From Calvatia gigantea (Eukaryota; Basidiomycota; Agaricomycetes; Agaricales; Lycoperdaceae): DNA of 64,000 bases. The stretch spans positions 744,001-808,000 of the forward strand of contig JACAAK010000008.1 in assembly GCA_025093985.1 (NCBI GenBank). Reading direction: 5' to 3'. The notes beneath the pieces were generated by a model. The model ran no database searches. It worked only from the letters and a program-made list of their open reading frames with translations, and was not told where the DNA came from. How positions within the stretch are numbered: position 1 is the first letter of the stretch; each line of letters begins with the position of its first letter. Shown piece by piece: positions 1 through 10,917 of the stretch. Both the position numbers and the translations under genes were made by a program.

Positions 1-81
1 ATGTAGCAGGAGTTGAGGAATGCATGACCTCTGGAGTGGTCTCCATCAAAGTCAGATGGGGTGGCTACCTTGGCCCAGGTG
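1..81. other. Sequence left of the copia LTR, unassigned
   Basis: No ORF or recognisable repeat. It ends at the TG terminus of the copia 3' LTR at 82. The five bases before that LTR (AGGTG) have no match beside the right-hand copia LTR, so the original target duplication cannot be shown. Confidence 0.4.
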
Positions 82-497
82 TGTTGAGACAAGTACACTA
101 CAGTAGCATTGTGCTAGTAGTGGAGGGTAGTCATACTCACTGGGTTTGTTGAGATTTGCATTATAGACAGTAGCTAATGGATATCTGAGAGGCAGTGTGA
201 AAGAAAGACTTAATTGTCTAAAGGACATACATGCATACTACATAGGATTTATATATACTAAGTCCCTGGTCTGTGCACCATTCTACCTATTCAGGTGAGG
301 TCTTATCTGCCAGTAGCATATACAGAGCATAATGCATACTACACATGTATCTAATAGACCATGTAGCTGGCAACCTAGAGTACAGTCTAGTACTGTGTCC
401 ATAGTCTGTTATCTCTCTTCAAGAGTGAAGTACTCAAGAACCTGTCTCAGCTATAAATATACTGAACCAACATAGTGGTATAGATCAAGATTCAACA
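82..497 (-). repeat. copia 3' LTR
   Basis: 416 bp with TG...CA ends. On the minus strand it begins TGTTGAATC just after a purine-rich stretch (498-512) that can serve as polypurine tract. It matches the LTR at 14,701-15,271 and the debris at 15,272-15,640. Confidence 0.8.
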
Positions 498-522
498 TTC
501 CTCCTCACTTGAAGGAGGGAGA

Positions 523-692
523 TCAATGTTTCAACAATTGAGTGGCTTTATCCCATGCTTTGACATCAGAACTGAAAATTAGTCCTAGCTCAGGATGAAA
601 GAGGTTTATTTTGGTTACACCAAGATTCTTTGTAAAGATATCAGCAGGATTGTCTTGTGAAGACACATCTCCAATAATAATTATACCCTCCT
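523..692 (-). pseudogene. copia RNase H, C-terminal piece
   Basis: Minus-strand translation gives the end of a copia polyprotein, including the motif SSQDNPADIFTKNL typical of copia RNase H C-termini, and a stop at 523-525. The reading frame stops dead at 692/693, where the Ty3 element begins, and resumes in register at 6,743. One copy of the duplicated CTCCT supplies the shared bases. Confidence 0.85.
688..692. repeat. Target-site duplication, left copy (CTCCT)
   Basis: The five bases before the Ty3 element equal the five after it (6,743-6,747). A 5-bp duplication is usual for Ty3 integrases. Removing the element and one copy restores the copia RNase H frame. Confidence 0.95.
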
Positions 693-995
693 TGTTATGA
701 CCTTAGTCTGAGTAAACCTCAGGTTGCAACTTAGGCTAAGACTTGAGGGTGAGTAAGGGGAGAGAACTAGGTGGTTAAGCATACCAAATACAGGAGTATG
801 TATGTACACTTAAATACTGAAGACATCCAATTGAATGGATGGAGGTAAGTACATGAAACATCTGATGATAATGGCATGGTAATACTGTGAGCCAATACTT
901 GGAGATCGCTGGACTGGAATAGGTGAAACAGGCATGAGGTGGAGTGGAATGCAGACAAGTATGGAATGGACATAAATAGACAAAAGTTCACAACA
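693..995 (-). repeat. Ty3-1 3' LTR
   Basis: 303 bp, beginning TGTTATGACC and ending GTTCACAACA on the plus strand. Same length as the partner LTR at 6,440-6,742. No indels were seen between the two, only transitions. Confidence 0.93.
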
Positions 996-1013
996 ATACC
1001 CCCTGGTTAGGCT

Positions 1014-1700
1014 TCATGCCTCAGGAAGCTTGTCAAAGTCTCCATTTACTACGGCAGCGGCAAGGGCTTTCTTGGTAGCTCCAATGAGGAATTTTCCATC
1101 ATTTGATTGTGCAAAGAAGACAGGTAAGTGGCTGTGACCGTCTTGGTGGATAGGGACTGGGACACCGTTGAATGGAAAGTCAGCAGTGGTGGAGCTGTCC
1201 CAGTAGTTCTTGACTATCAATCTCCAGTAGTGTTAGTCTTTCTCTTGTCCTGGTAGTACAGTATGGAATCTTGTGGGTGGAAGAAAAACCAATATGAGTT
1301 GTGGTGGGGTGATGGTTTTTATGAAACAGCGGAGTGTGTTGACTTCCTCTTTCATGGAGACCATAGTTTCTTTGTCCATGGGGGTATTAGTGTGAGGTGG
1401 CTGGGCAGAGTTGACTGTGTCATGTAACTCGGAGAGGGTGATGTGGATTCTGTCAACTAGTTGTTTGTTTTGGGTGGTAATGTTTTCTATCTTGCTGTTG
1501 GTTGCTTTGTCAACATCTTTGAGCAAGGCTTCGAGGAGGCCTTGTGCTGGGGATGGTGTCTTTGTGAGGTTGTAATGGGTTTCCTGGGGGGGTAGTGCTC
1601 TACTGTTTCCTGGTTCTGGGAATGGTAAGGAGGAGATTCTGGTGGGGGTGGGGTGGACGAGGGAGTCAATGGCGATGTGGTTGGATTGGGAGGCAGGCAT
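1014..1700 (-). pseudogene. Extra ORF downstream of pol in Ty3-1 (env position), unknown function
   Basis: The ATG at 1,698-1,700 lies 6 nt after the pol stop (1,707-1,709). The reading frame runs to 1,014 with one CAA-to-TAA stop near 1,230. It starts MPASQSNHI and ends near LPEA. Three copies of this protein exist in the window (also 10,924-11,717 and 17,692-18,681), sharing motifs such as RDKSNEDP, VLPGQEKD and KKALAAAVV. No membrane helix or signal peptide is visible, so it is not a standard envelope gene. This copy lacks about 95 residues of the middle found in the other two. Homology to any known family was not recognised. Confidence 0.75.
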
Positions 1701-1706
1701 GTTTGT

Positions 1707-4700
1707 TTAGTTTTCTAATCTGGATTGTCTGTTTGATGCTTTTGTGTTTTTTCTGTCCCCTCTTTTATGGGTATCCTCTGGATGCCTTTTCAGGTAGTCC
1801 CATATGACATCTTTCACATTCTCCAAGTTGGACTCCACTATCCACGTATCTTCTTCATTGCTATACCCCTTCCAGTGGACTAGGAATTAATATCCCCTTC
1901 CCCATTTTCATCATCCGCGGATCTCCTCTACTTCATATTCTTCTTCATTGTTGATGATCACTGGATCAGGTGCTGATGGCTGTCTTTGACTTGGGAACTC
2001 AGCTTGGTGTGCTGGCATCAGGAGCTGTTCATTGAACATATCATGGATGGCCCATCCGTCTGGTAGCACTAACTGGTATGCCACTTCTCCTATCTTTTCC
2101 TTAATGAGGAAAGGTCCATACCATTTTTGGCCTAGCTTCTTTGATGTCTGATTGGTATGGATGTTTGTGTTTTCTAGCCACACCGCATCACCTATTTGGT
2201 ATGTCTTGGTGTAGGTCTTGTTGCAGTTATATTGCTGTTTCATCTTTTCTTGATATATGCGTAGTGCTGATGAGGCATCATCTCAGGCAGTCTACAGTCT
2301 TTTTAGGAATTCCATGGCCATCGGGTTATCTGTTGTTAGCTCGCTTTTTCCTTTCCATGGATTTCTTCCGTAGTTTAAGAAAAATGGTGTCACCTGTGTT
2401 CCTCCATGTTGCTTGTTGTTATACTGAAATTCTGCAATGGGAAGCCATTCTGCCTAGTCATCTTGGCTGTAATTGCAATATAGGCGGATGTATATTTCTA
2501 CTTCTCTGTTGATGCATTCTGTTTGTCCGTCCGTTTGTGGGTGATATGCTGTTGATAGGTTTCATTCTATGCTGAGTCCTTTGAATAGTTCCTTGGTGAA
2601 TTCTGATGCAAACTGAGGTCCTCGGTCACTGAGTACTTTCCTTGGTAGTCTGTATAGCTTCCATATCTTGTCTCGATATATCTTTGCAATGCCTTTGGAT
2701 GAAACATCCATGGTAGTCGCTGTGAGTTGTATCATTTTTGTGAAGTGGTCTATGATGACCAGTATTGTGTCTTTCCCTTATGACTCTGGTAGTGGTCCAA
2801 TCATATCAATGCTAACTTCTTCCTAAGGTCCATTTGGGACTGGGAGGGGGTGTAGTGGCAATTTGAGCAGTGCTGTCCTCACTTTGTTCCTCTGGCATGC
2901 TTGACATCCTCGGATATATCTTTTTATGTCTTTCCACATTGTTGGCCACCAGTAATTGTGGTTGATTAGCTCCATCATTCTATGCTGTCCTGGGTGTCCT
3001 GTGTCTGGGGCATTGTGGTATTGTATCAGGATTTCTTCTCATAGTTTTTGGTCAGGTGGGACATATGTGCTTTTTTGCTTGTAGACGACTCTGTTGCTCT
3101 CTGTGAATTGGGTCCCTTCTTTCTTTAGTTCGGTCAGGACTGTTGTCTCTCATTGGGTCCAGTCTCAGATCTGCTCTAGGAAGTCTGGTTTGATGAACAG
3201 TTTTGCTCATAGAAGCACTGTGCTGTCTGTGCTGCTTGTTTGTAGCCAGCTTTCTCGGATCATGGTGACCAGTTTATCTTCCTCCTCTTCTGGCATTTGG
3301 TGGATTTGGGATAGTAGGTTGGCTTTTGTATTTGTTTTTCTGGGCACATGTCATAGTGCAAAGTCATAGTCTTGTAATCATAAGTACTATTGTGCCTGTC
3401 ATCCATTTAGCTTCTGTGGCTCTCAGTAGTATTTTAAGTTTTCATGATCAGTCCATATTTCAAACTTTTCTTCGGCATCCAGCAGGTAGTGTCTCCATTC
3501 TTTCAGAGCATGAACAATGGCTAGTAGTTCCTTGTCATATATTTCATAGTTTCATTCCACCGGCAATAGTGTTTGTGATGTGAAGGTGATCAGGTGCCAC
3601 TTATTTTCTTGTAGTTGTGACAGTACGCCTCCTAATGCATAGTCTGATGTGTCAACTTCTACTCTAAACTGGCCTTGCCTTTGTGGTAATGTCAGGACAG
3701 GTTCCTTGGTAATACATTTCTTAAGCTGGTTAAATGAGGCTTGGTGTTCTTGTGTCCATTCCCATGTGGCTGTCCCTTTTAGTTTGTTTAATGGTCCTGC
3801 AATTTTGCTGAAGTCCTTGATGAAGCATTGGTAATAGTTGGCAAAACCCAGGAATTTCTCTACTCCTTTGGTGCTTCTGGGTTTGGGCCAATCCTATACC
3901 AATTTTACCTTTTCTTCTTCCATTTTGATTCATCCATGGCCTACTTTGACTCCTAGCATTGGGATTTCTTCCACATCGAAGATGCATTTGGTCCGTTTGA
4001 AGCACAGGTTGTATTGGGCTGCTCGTTCTAGGAATTGTATGGTTCGTTCCTTTAGTTGCTCCTTGGTGTTGCCTGGGATGGCAAAGTCATCCATATAGTT
4101 TACAATGTCTCCATTTTGTAAGAGGTCTTGGAAGATGCTTGTCATCATTCTGGAGAATGTTCCTGGTGAGTTGCTTAGACCAAAATACATGACTGTTGGT
4201 TCAAAGAGTCCCTCGTTGGTGAGGAACGCTGCTTTCCATTCATCTCCTTCCTTGATTCAGACATTGTTATATCCCCAGATAATGTTGAGTTTGTTGAAAT
4301 ATTTTGCCTTTCCGAGTTTGTCAATTACTTCACCAATCCTTGGTAGTGGTGTCTTGTCCTTGATTACTATGTTGTTTAATTGTCGGTAGTCTTGAATAAG
4401 CCTTTTGGATCCATCTTTCTTTGGAATGAAGAATGTTGGTGCTGCATATGGGGATTTCGATGGTCATACTGTATTTGCCCTAATTCTAGGTTTTCCTTGA
4501 TAAATGCTTTGAGCTCATCCTGTTCTTTGATCATCATGTTGTACATTCCTGCACTTATTTCTTTTGGAGCATCTTCCATTAAGGTTATCTCATGATCCCA
4601 TTTGGTCCATTCTGGGAGTTTATCAAATGTGGTTTTGTTGAATAGGTGTGTGAATGGTTGTATGTAGTCTGGTAGGTCTTCCAGTTTGGTCAGGTCTAGT

Positions 4701-5231
4701 TTGTCTTCTTCTTTCCATAAGTCCTCTGTAATGGCCATGCTTTGTATTTTTCCTGTGATGGGAATGTTCTGATGGGGAAATTGACAGTTGGGTAGGCATC
4801 AGGTGAATTTGATTTCTCTATTGTTCCAGTCTACCTCCAGATTGTGTTTGACTAGCCAATTGTGTCCTAGGAAGACTTCTGCTCAGTCTTGTAATTGTAT
4901 GACTGAGGCCTCGATTTGTTCTTTGTGTCCTTGGATGTCTAAGTTGATTATGGCCATTTTGGTTACTTTTCCTCCTTGATTTGGGGTTCCATCCACATTT
5001 AGTACCAAGATTTGCTGTTCTAATTTCCGGATGGGGAGTCCTTCTTCATCTACTGTTTCTTGCTGATGCTGCTGGTAGTGCACCCCAAGTTGATGATTGT
5101 GCTGACTGTGATTTCTTTTCCTCTTGTTTGTATTTTTCCTTTTAGGTTTAGTTCGCGCTTTCTTTTCTGAGGAATCATGTAGAATTTGTCTGATATCCTA
5201 GATACAAGATTTTTGACTCTCGAGGTAGCAC
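1707..5231 (-). pseudogene. Ty3-1 pol (protease, RT, RNase H, integrase, chromodomain)
   Basis: From 5' to 3' on the minus strand: a protease region near 5,090 whose catalytic Asp-Ser-Gly reads Asn-Leu-Gly; RT with the YMDD box within 3,930-4,190; an integrase with an HHCC finger, the first catalytic Asp in IDMIGPLP and the second in LSDRGPQF (about 2,600-2,950); and a C-terminal chromodomain (FLVHWKGY) ending at 1,707. A frameshift lies near 4,450. Stops occur in the integrase, before the chromodomain and after RT. Pol lies in the -1 frame relative to gag, with a T-run in the overlap near 5,255 as a possible slip site. Confidence 0.88.
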
Positions 5232-6359
5232 CTACTTGGAGTCTTTGGAAAAATCCTTCTTCTCTTCTTCAGTGGTTTCTTCTATTCTCCAGACTTGGAT
5301 TTTCTTGGGTACAGTGCAAGCTGTGGCTATATGTCCTTTCTTGCCACAATTGTAGCATATTAACCCCTTGGGTTTTTTGCAATCTTTGGCAATGTGGCCG
5401 AAAATGCCGCAGTTGTAACATTTCAGTTTCCTTTTGTCATTGAAGATGTGACGCCTACTTCCTATCTCCATGGGTTCACCCATTCCTCTGTAAGTGGTGC
5501 CAGTGTTCATTTTCTTGTCTCCTCAGTACTCAGATGCTTCGTATCCTTGTCCGACAGAGAGTATGGCTTCCTTCCATTCTGCATATGTATCTGGCCTGGC
5601 CGAGGGTGGATAGCTGGTGATTGTGTGTATTATATCTTGTTGGGCATTTTTCCTAAGTAGGAACATGGTGTATTTGCTATTGGTTTTGGCTTTACTTTTT
5701 AAAACCTGGAATTTGATTAGGTAGTCAGTGGTGTTTTGATTTCCTTGTTTGAATTTTTCAATCTGCCATTCTGCTTTACTGTTTGAGGCATCATCTGAGA
5801 AGGTTCTTCTAAAGTCCTCAGAGAACACCTTCCAGTCTACTGAGTCTTTGGATTCTAGGATGGTTGGTGCTTTCATGGCCATGTATACTCCTGCAGTTCC
5901 TCCTCACAGTCTGGCTAGGACTGCTATAGCCCGGTCATTGGCCAAGGCAATCTTGTTAAATTTCATAAAGAGTATCATAGCTCTCCACCAATCATCAAAT
6001 TTGGTGCAGGTGCCATTGAAAAACTCCAGGTCTGGCACTAAACCTTTCCCACTGGGTGCTATTGCAGATACTACTGCATTGTCGGTCATATCAGAGTTGG
6101 TTTCTGATTCTGTTTCATCTGAGCTTGATTTGTCTGATTTCTCCTGATGGATTAGCTCTTTCTTTACTAGGTCAAGTTTGTTTAGAAGTTCTGATAGTAC
6201 TTCTTCTTCTGCTGGGTTTGCTCCAGGTTCATCATGTGTCTCTCTGGTTGGCTCTTCAGGTACTTCAGTGTTCCCTGTCTCTTCTTCATCTGATGTTTCA
6301 GATTTGTCGTCGGTGACTTCGAGATTTGGTTCTCTATATTCATCTGAGTTTGAGCTCAT
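5232..6359 (-). pseudogene. Ty3-1 gag with two CCHC zinc knuckles
   Basis: Starts with MSSNSDEYREP at 6,359, followed by an acidic N-terminal region and the capsid-like part. Two nucleic-acid-binding knuckles of the form CX2CX4HX4C are encoded within 5,232-5,510 (CYNCGIFGHIAKDC and CYNCGKKGHIATAC). Two in-frame TGA codons break it. One lies after the residues ARL (about 5,901) and is also present in the second Ty3 element. The other lies after EASEY (about 5,520), where the second element has CGA. Both look like CGA-to-TGA transitions. Confidence 0.88.
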
Positions 6360-6426
6360 ATACTAGCTCCTGGGTTGTCCTTGTTCAGGCCTGTTTCAGC
6401 CTACTCCTTTGCAAGGTGAGGTGGGG

Positions 6427-6436
6427 ATGCTTAACC
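6427..6436 (-). promoter_or_regulatory. Ty3-1 primer-binding site, candidate self-priming type
   Basis: Three bases inside the 5' LTR end, the minus strand reads GGTTAAGCAT. Its exact complement ATGCTTAACC lies in the LTR (6,520-6,529), about 34 nt downstream of a TATTTAAG box, where the transcript should begin. This is the arrangement known from self-primed Tf1/sushi elements. A tRNA primer is not excluded, because the site also begins TGG. Confidence 0.5.
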
Positions 6437-6439
6437 AAA

Positions 6440-6742
6440 TGTTATGACCTTAGTCTGAGTAAACCTCAGGTTGTAACTTAGGCTAAGACTTGAGGGTGAG
6501 TAAGGGGAGAGAACTAGGTGGTTAAGCATACCAAATACAGGAGTATGTATGTACACTTAAATACTGAAGACATCCAGTTGAATAGATGGAGGTAAGTACA
6601 TGAAATGTCTGATGATAATGGCATGGTAATACTGTGAGCCAATACTTGGAGATCGCTGGACTGGAATAGGTGAAACAGGTACGAGGTAGAGTGGAATGCA
6701 GACAAGTATGGAATGGATGTAAATAGATGAAAGTTCACAACA
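6440..6742 (-). repeat. Ty3-1 5' LTR
   Basis: 303 bp. On the minus strand it holds a TATA-like TATTTAAG about 180 nt from its start, followed by the sequence complementary to the PBS. Followed at 6,743 by the right copy of the CTCCT target duplication. Confidence 0.93.
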
Positions 6743-7333
6743 CTCCTTGACCAATTCTTGTACATAGTGGTAATGAATATCCATATGCTTTGACTGTTTT
6801 TCAACAATGGGATTTTCAGTCCAGAATTTGGACCCATCATTGTTGCCATAGAAAATGGGAGTTGAGTGCTCAATGCTGAGCTCCTCCAGAAGCTGTGACA
6901 GCCATTTCACTTGACATGAAGTGTCAGACAGTTCTTTACATTCTGCCTCGGTGGACAAAAGTGAAACTGTCTTCTGTTGCTGCAAAGTCCAGGTGATAGC
7001 ACTGGATGCAATCATACAGACATTTCCTGAAACAGATTAGTGGGTTTCAGTATCTTAAGCCCAATCTGAGTCACTGAGGCATTCTAACATCACCATTGGT
7101 TTCCTAGTATTGCCTTTATATTTCAATGCATAGTTCCTTGTCATAGACAAGTACTTTAGTACATGAATTCCAGTGCAATAGTGCTCAGGTGTGGGGTTAG
7201 CAGCATATTGTGCCAGCTTAACTATGGCAAAGGCTATGTTAGGCCTAGTACTGATCATCAAGTACATTAAAGAACCAACCAATTGTTGGTACTTCTGACA
7301 GAAGAGGGCAAAAGCAGTTTTCTTGTTCATCAT
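6743..7333 (-). pseudogene. copia RNase H, N-terminal piece
   Basis: Minus-strand translation shows typical copia RNase H blocks: LVGSLMYLMISTRPNIAFA, the DSDWA motif, and LLSTEAECKEL, followed by KHMDIHYHYVQELVKE, which joins the piece at 523-692. Stops lie after DSDWA and just before the SVSGN segment. The Ty3-1 element separates the two halves. Confidence 0.85.
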
Positions 7334-8475
7334 GAACTGGAAGCCAGCAGGTAATGGTATTTTAGTTGCAGCAGACTATGGAACCTGGAAGCACACAAGA
7401 ATCTTGTCCAGGTACTTGACCTGCTGGATAAAGACCTGTTGCTTGGAGCAATTCTTGAGATTTTCATCCCAAGAAATTCTTCACAGGGACCATGATCTCT
7501 GCATTCCCACTTTTTGGTGAATTTTCCCTTCAACTCTTTGAGGAGGGGGGAATTCTTTGGACTCAAGAAATTTATGTCATCAATGTAGACAATGGCAACA
7601 ATCAGCTCATTGGTCTTCAGATGTCTGTAAAAATACACAGCATAGTTGGATTTGCAGCAGATAAAGCCCAGCTCAATCATGGATTGGTGCAATTCCTTCC
7701 ACTACTGGTGGCCAGCCTGTTTAAGGCCATATATAGCATGCGTAAGTCTCCATACTTTCCCTTCCTGCCCAGGAAGTCAAAACTCTTCAAGCTATTCCAT
7801 GTAGATTTCTTTATCCAGTTTGCCATATAAATAGGCAGTTTTTATATCAACACTATGCATATCCCAATCATGGATTGCAGCAAGTGTGAAGCTTACATAC
7901 ACAGACTTGTAGCAGACAACTGGAGAAAATAACTTGTTATAGTCAATGCCTTCAACTTGTGAGAACCCCTTTGCAACTAAGTGAGCTCGCAGGTGGCCAT
8001 CAGACTTCTCAAGAAATACCCAATGGTTTTTCACTGTCCTCCTTCCTTTTGGTAAATCTACCAATTCATACACTCCATGTTTTTTCAATGTGTTGAGTTC
8101 CTTAATACATACAGCCATCCATTTTGCCTTGACAGGCTCAGGAAGCTTAAGTATGTCACAGAAAGTTTCAGACTCTCCATGTGCAGTATTGTGAACCATC
8201 TGTATCAAGAAATTGATTAACTTTACTCCTTCCTCAGTGACAAGCCAGTCAATATCCATGTCATGCACATCATGAGATGTCAGATCATAAGGTGGATTTT
8301 CAGGCATGGGTGGCAGTTCCAGATGTGGAGGGAGCTGAAACAGAGGTAAATCAAAGGGTTGTGGTAGGTACTGCTCAGCACGAGCCCTTTGTTTCATGTA
8401 TTCAGGATAGTTAGTCCTTGCTCCCTGCTCACAGATTACTTTATCCAGAGGGGCATTGGCACGAATATGCTGCAT
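7330..8475 (-). pseudogene. copia reverse transcriptase
   Basis: The 7,792-8,475 segment contains the copia RT landmarks KGFSQVEGIDYNKLFSPVV and the DIKTAYLYG block. The next segment (to 7,330) contains the catalytic box as VYIDDI and LGMKI. A frameshift separates the segments near 7,700-7,790, and the C-terminal part runs out of frame. Catalytic aspartates are retained although the gene is broken. Confidence 0.87.
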
Positions 8476-8739
8476 TTGCCTCTGCTGCTCTTGTCAGTAA
8501 GTCCTGTCGATTTCTTTCTTGATCGAAATCAGACATCTATTCTCTCTGTAAGTATTACCAGGTCTTATAGGAGGCCTGCCCTATCATTCAGAATGATGTA
8601 GCTCTACCTGGTCTGGATCAACAGTATGACACTTGGGAACAGGAATTGGGAATTCTTCATTTGTATAGTCCCATACTTCCCTATCCACTTGCCAGTCTCC
8701 ACTATCATCCTCAAGCTCCTCCTCAATGGTTATTCCATG

Positions 8740-9880
8740 CTATGGTGGTGACTCAGATGGGGGTATCCAAGGTGGCAGACTGTCTCCTGGTGAAGGAGTG
8801 CATGATGAAATACTGTCTGGTGGTGAAGGTTTATGCCAGGGTAAAGGAGGTGTAGGTGGAGAGTATTTTGGTTTGGAAGGTGGAAAAGTTAGAGGTAAAT
8901 GAACTGGTTCCTTTGGGAGAGGTGGAACATTTCCAGCATCATTTGAAGATGGCAGAAAAGGAGGTGAATCCTCTCTTCTTCTATCTGGCAGGTTTCTCTC
9001 TCCTCTATGATTCGGCTGGTTACTGTTATTCAGCACTGAACTGATGTATTTAGGGAAATATCCCTCATCAAATAAGGTGTTTGGTGATATAAAAATCACA
9101 TTGCCTGCTGTGTGCCACATGAAGATATAATTCTTTGAACCTTTATATCTGAGGAATATCATCATCTCGGACTTTGCAGACAATTTGTTTAGGCAGATTT
9201 CATCAGGTAGAAATACATATGCACTGTATCCAAACACACAGATATGGGACAAGTCTGGCTTTTCCCTCAAATAACACTCAAAAGGTATCTTCCACTGTAG
9301 ACACTGGACTAGCATGTGATTATATAAATGCACTGCTACGTTCAATGCAAATTCCCACCATGAGTCAGGTAGACATGCCTAAAGCCATATAGCTTGGGCT
9401 TTCTTGTGTAGGGTGTGGTTTAGTCACTCTGCTCTCCCATTTTGCTAATGTGCATAGGGAGTAGTGGTCTCATGGGTAATTCCATGTGCCACAAGTCCTG
9501 CCAATAATTTTTCATTGATGTATTCTCCTCCATTATTGGTGTGAAGTTGTTTGACATGCATACCAGAGAGGTTCTCTAATGCACTGATTAACTCAATGAG
9601 CTTCTCAGAAGCCTCAAACTTCTTGTGAAGGAGGACTACATGCATGTGAGAAGAGAAGTCATCTAGAAACATCATAGCCTATTTATATTTATGGTAGCTA
9701 ATGACAGGCAGTTCCAGCAAGTCTGAGTGACATAGCTCAAAGACTGCAGTGGCTCACTTGAGGTCAATTGGAAAGGGATTATTATGCATTTTCCCCTTGG
9801 CACAGCTGTCATAAATGCCTTTCCAAGAAGGTGGTGCAGGAATCAGTGCAATGCCCTCAATGTACTTAGGAAGCTTGGAG
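8740..9880 (-). pseudogene. copia integrase core and C-terminal region
   Basis: Minus strand: an HHCC-like region upstream of 9,675, then FLDDFSSHMHVV, then TNNGGEY where active copia integrases usually have a catalytic Asp (here Asn), then NGRAE with the third acidic residue. The part at 8,740-9,345 has FGYSAYVF and a Pro-rich linker towards RT. Several stops interrupt it. Confidence 0.82.
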
Positions 9881-9906
9881 AGCATGTGATCTGAGGGATG
9901 TCCTAT

Positions 9907-10917
9907 TCAATGATGCCAATTGATATAGTCAGGTTGGCGTAAAGCTAACACAACTGGCTTCTCTTTGCTGTGATGCAAAATATATGTGTGCACTGTATGT
10001 ATATTGTTTAAAAACAACTGATGAGGCCAGGTGGACAATACAGCTTGTCCCAACTTATCACAGATGGTGGTCCCCTTAATGGTTGCCTCAAGGGTATGTC
10101 CAGTCTGAAGGATCTGGCCTGAGGACATTAACCATTCTGTGATTTCCTTAATATAAAAAAACCAGTGCAATACACAAAGTAGTACTTCTGGTTTTGCCCT
10201 TATCTATCACATTATGCTGGAAGATGACAGATCCTCATCCTGTCATTTCATAATTCCAGTTGCCAGCAGCTTGGATTATGCCGAAGTAGCCCATCTTAAT
10301 CTCTGCAAAATCAGAGAGATAACTGGTAATGTGGTACAATGCTCCAGAATCTAGGAGCCAATCTGCATCATTCATAACATGCTTATTCACTTTCTTCTGA
10401 CATGACAAGCAACTTGCAAGATCACAAATGTGATATAACTTGAATGAATTTAGCTTGGAGCACTCTTCTCTGAGGTGCTCTTTTTCAATCTCAGAATACT
10501 GATGTGAAATTTGCAGATACATCTTACTTTCCAGCTTAGTCACTTTAGCAGAATAAGTGAAAGATGAAGCACTACCAGTATGCTTCCAGCATGTTTCACA
10601 TTTTACAAAGTCCATACATTAATGCCTACAACATAGTCCTACTGGCAGTGGATATGCAGCTACATCTGTATAGGTGCCATGCCATCTGCTTCAGTGGCCA
10701 CCTGCTTGTCCCAGCTCATCTGTGGAATCTCCAAGGTGTCCCACTCTGAGGCAGACAGTCCCTGCATCTGGATCATCCTGTCCCATCCATTGACAGAACT
10801 GTATGTCTTCGTCAGTATCCTCGAAGGAGAAATAATCAGAGGATGTTACTGACCCACATCCTCCATCAGAACCATAGTCAGTGTCCAAGTTACTGTCCTC
10901 AAGGATGGACTCTAGAA
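9907..10917 (-). pseudogene. copia protease and gag-protease linker (first copy)
   Basis: Minus-strand translation includes the aspartic protease signature WLLDSGALYHIT in 10,235-10,615. It is preceded by a Cys-rich linker and an acidic stretch (TDYGSDGGCGSVTSSDYF). At 10,918 the copia sequence breaks off into Ty3-derived sequence. A second copy of this copia interval follows at 11,960-13,080. Confidence 0.8.

Larger units (their letters stand above)
693..6742 (-). mobile_element. Ty3 chromovirus 1, full-length but decayed
   Basis: 6,050 bp with two 303-bp LTRs (693-995 and 6,440-6,742) and a perfect 5-bp target duplication. Minus-strand order is LTR, PBS, gag with two zinc knuckles, protease, RT, RNase H, integrase, chromodomain, an extra ORF, LTR. 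The LTRs differ at about a dozen positions, all transitions and mostly at former CpG sites. Many stops and frameshifts show that it is not autonomous. Confidence 0.95.
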
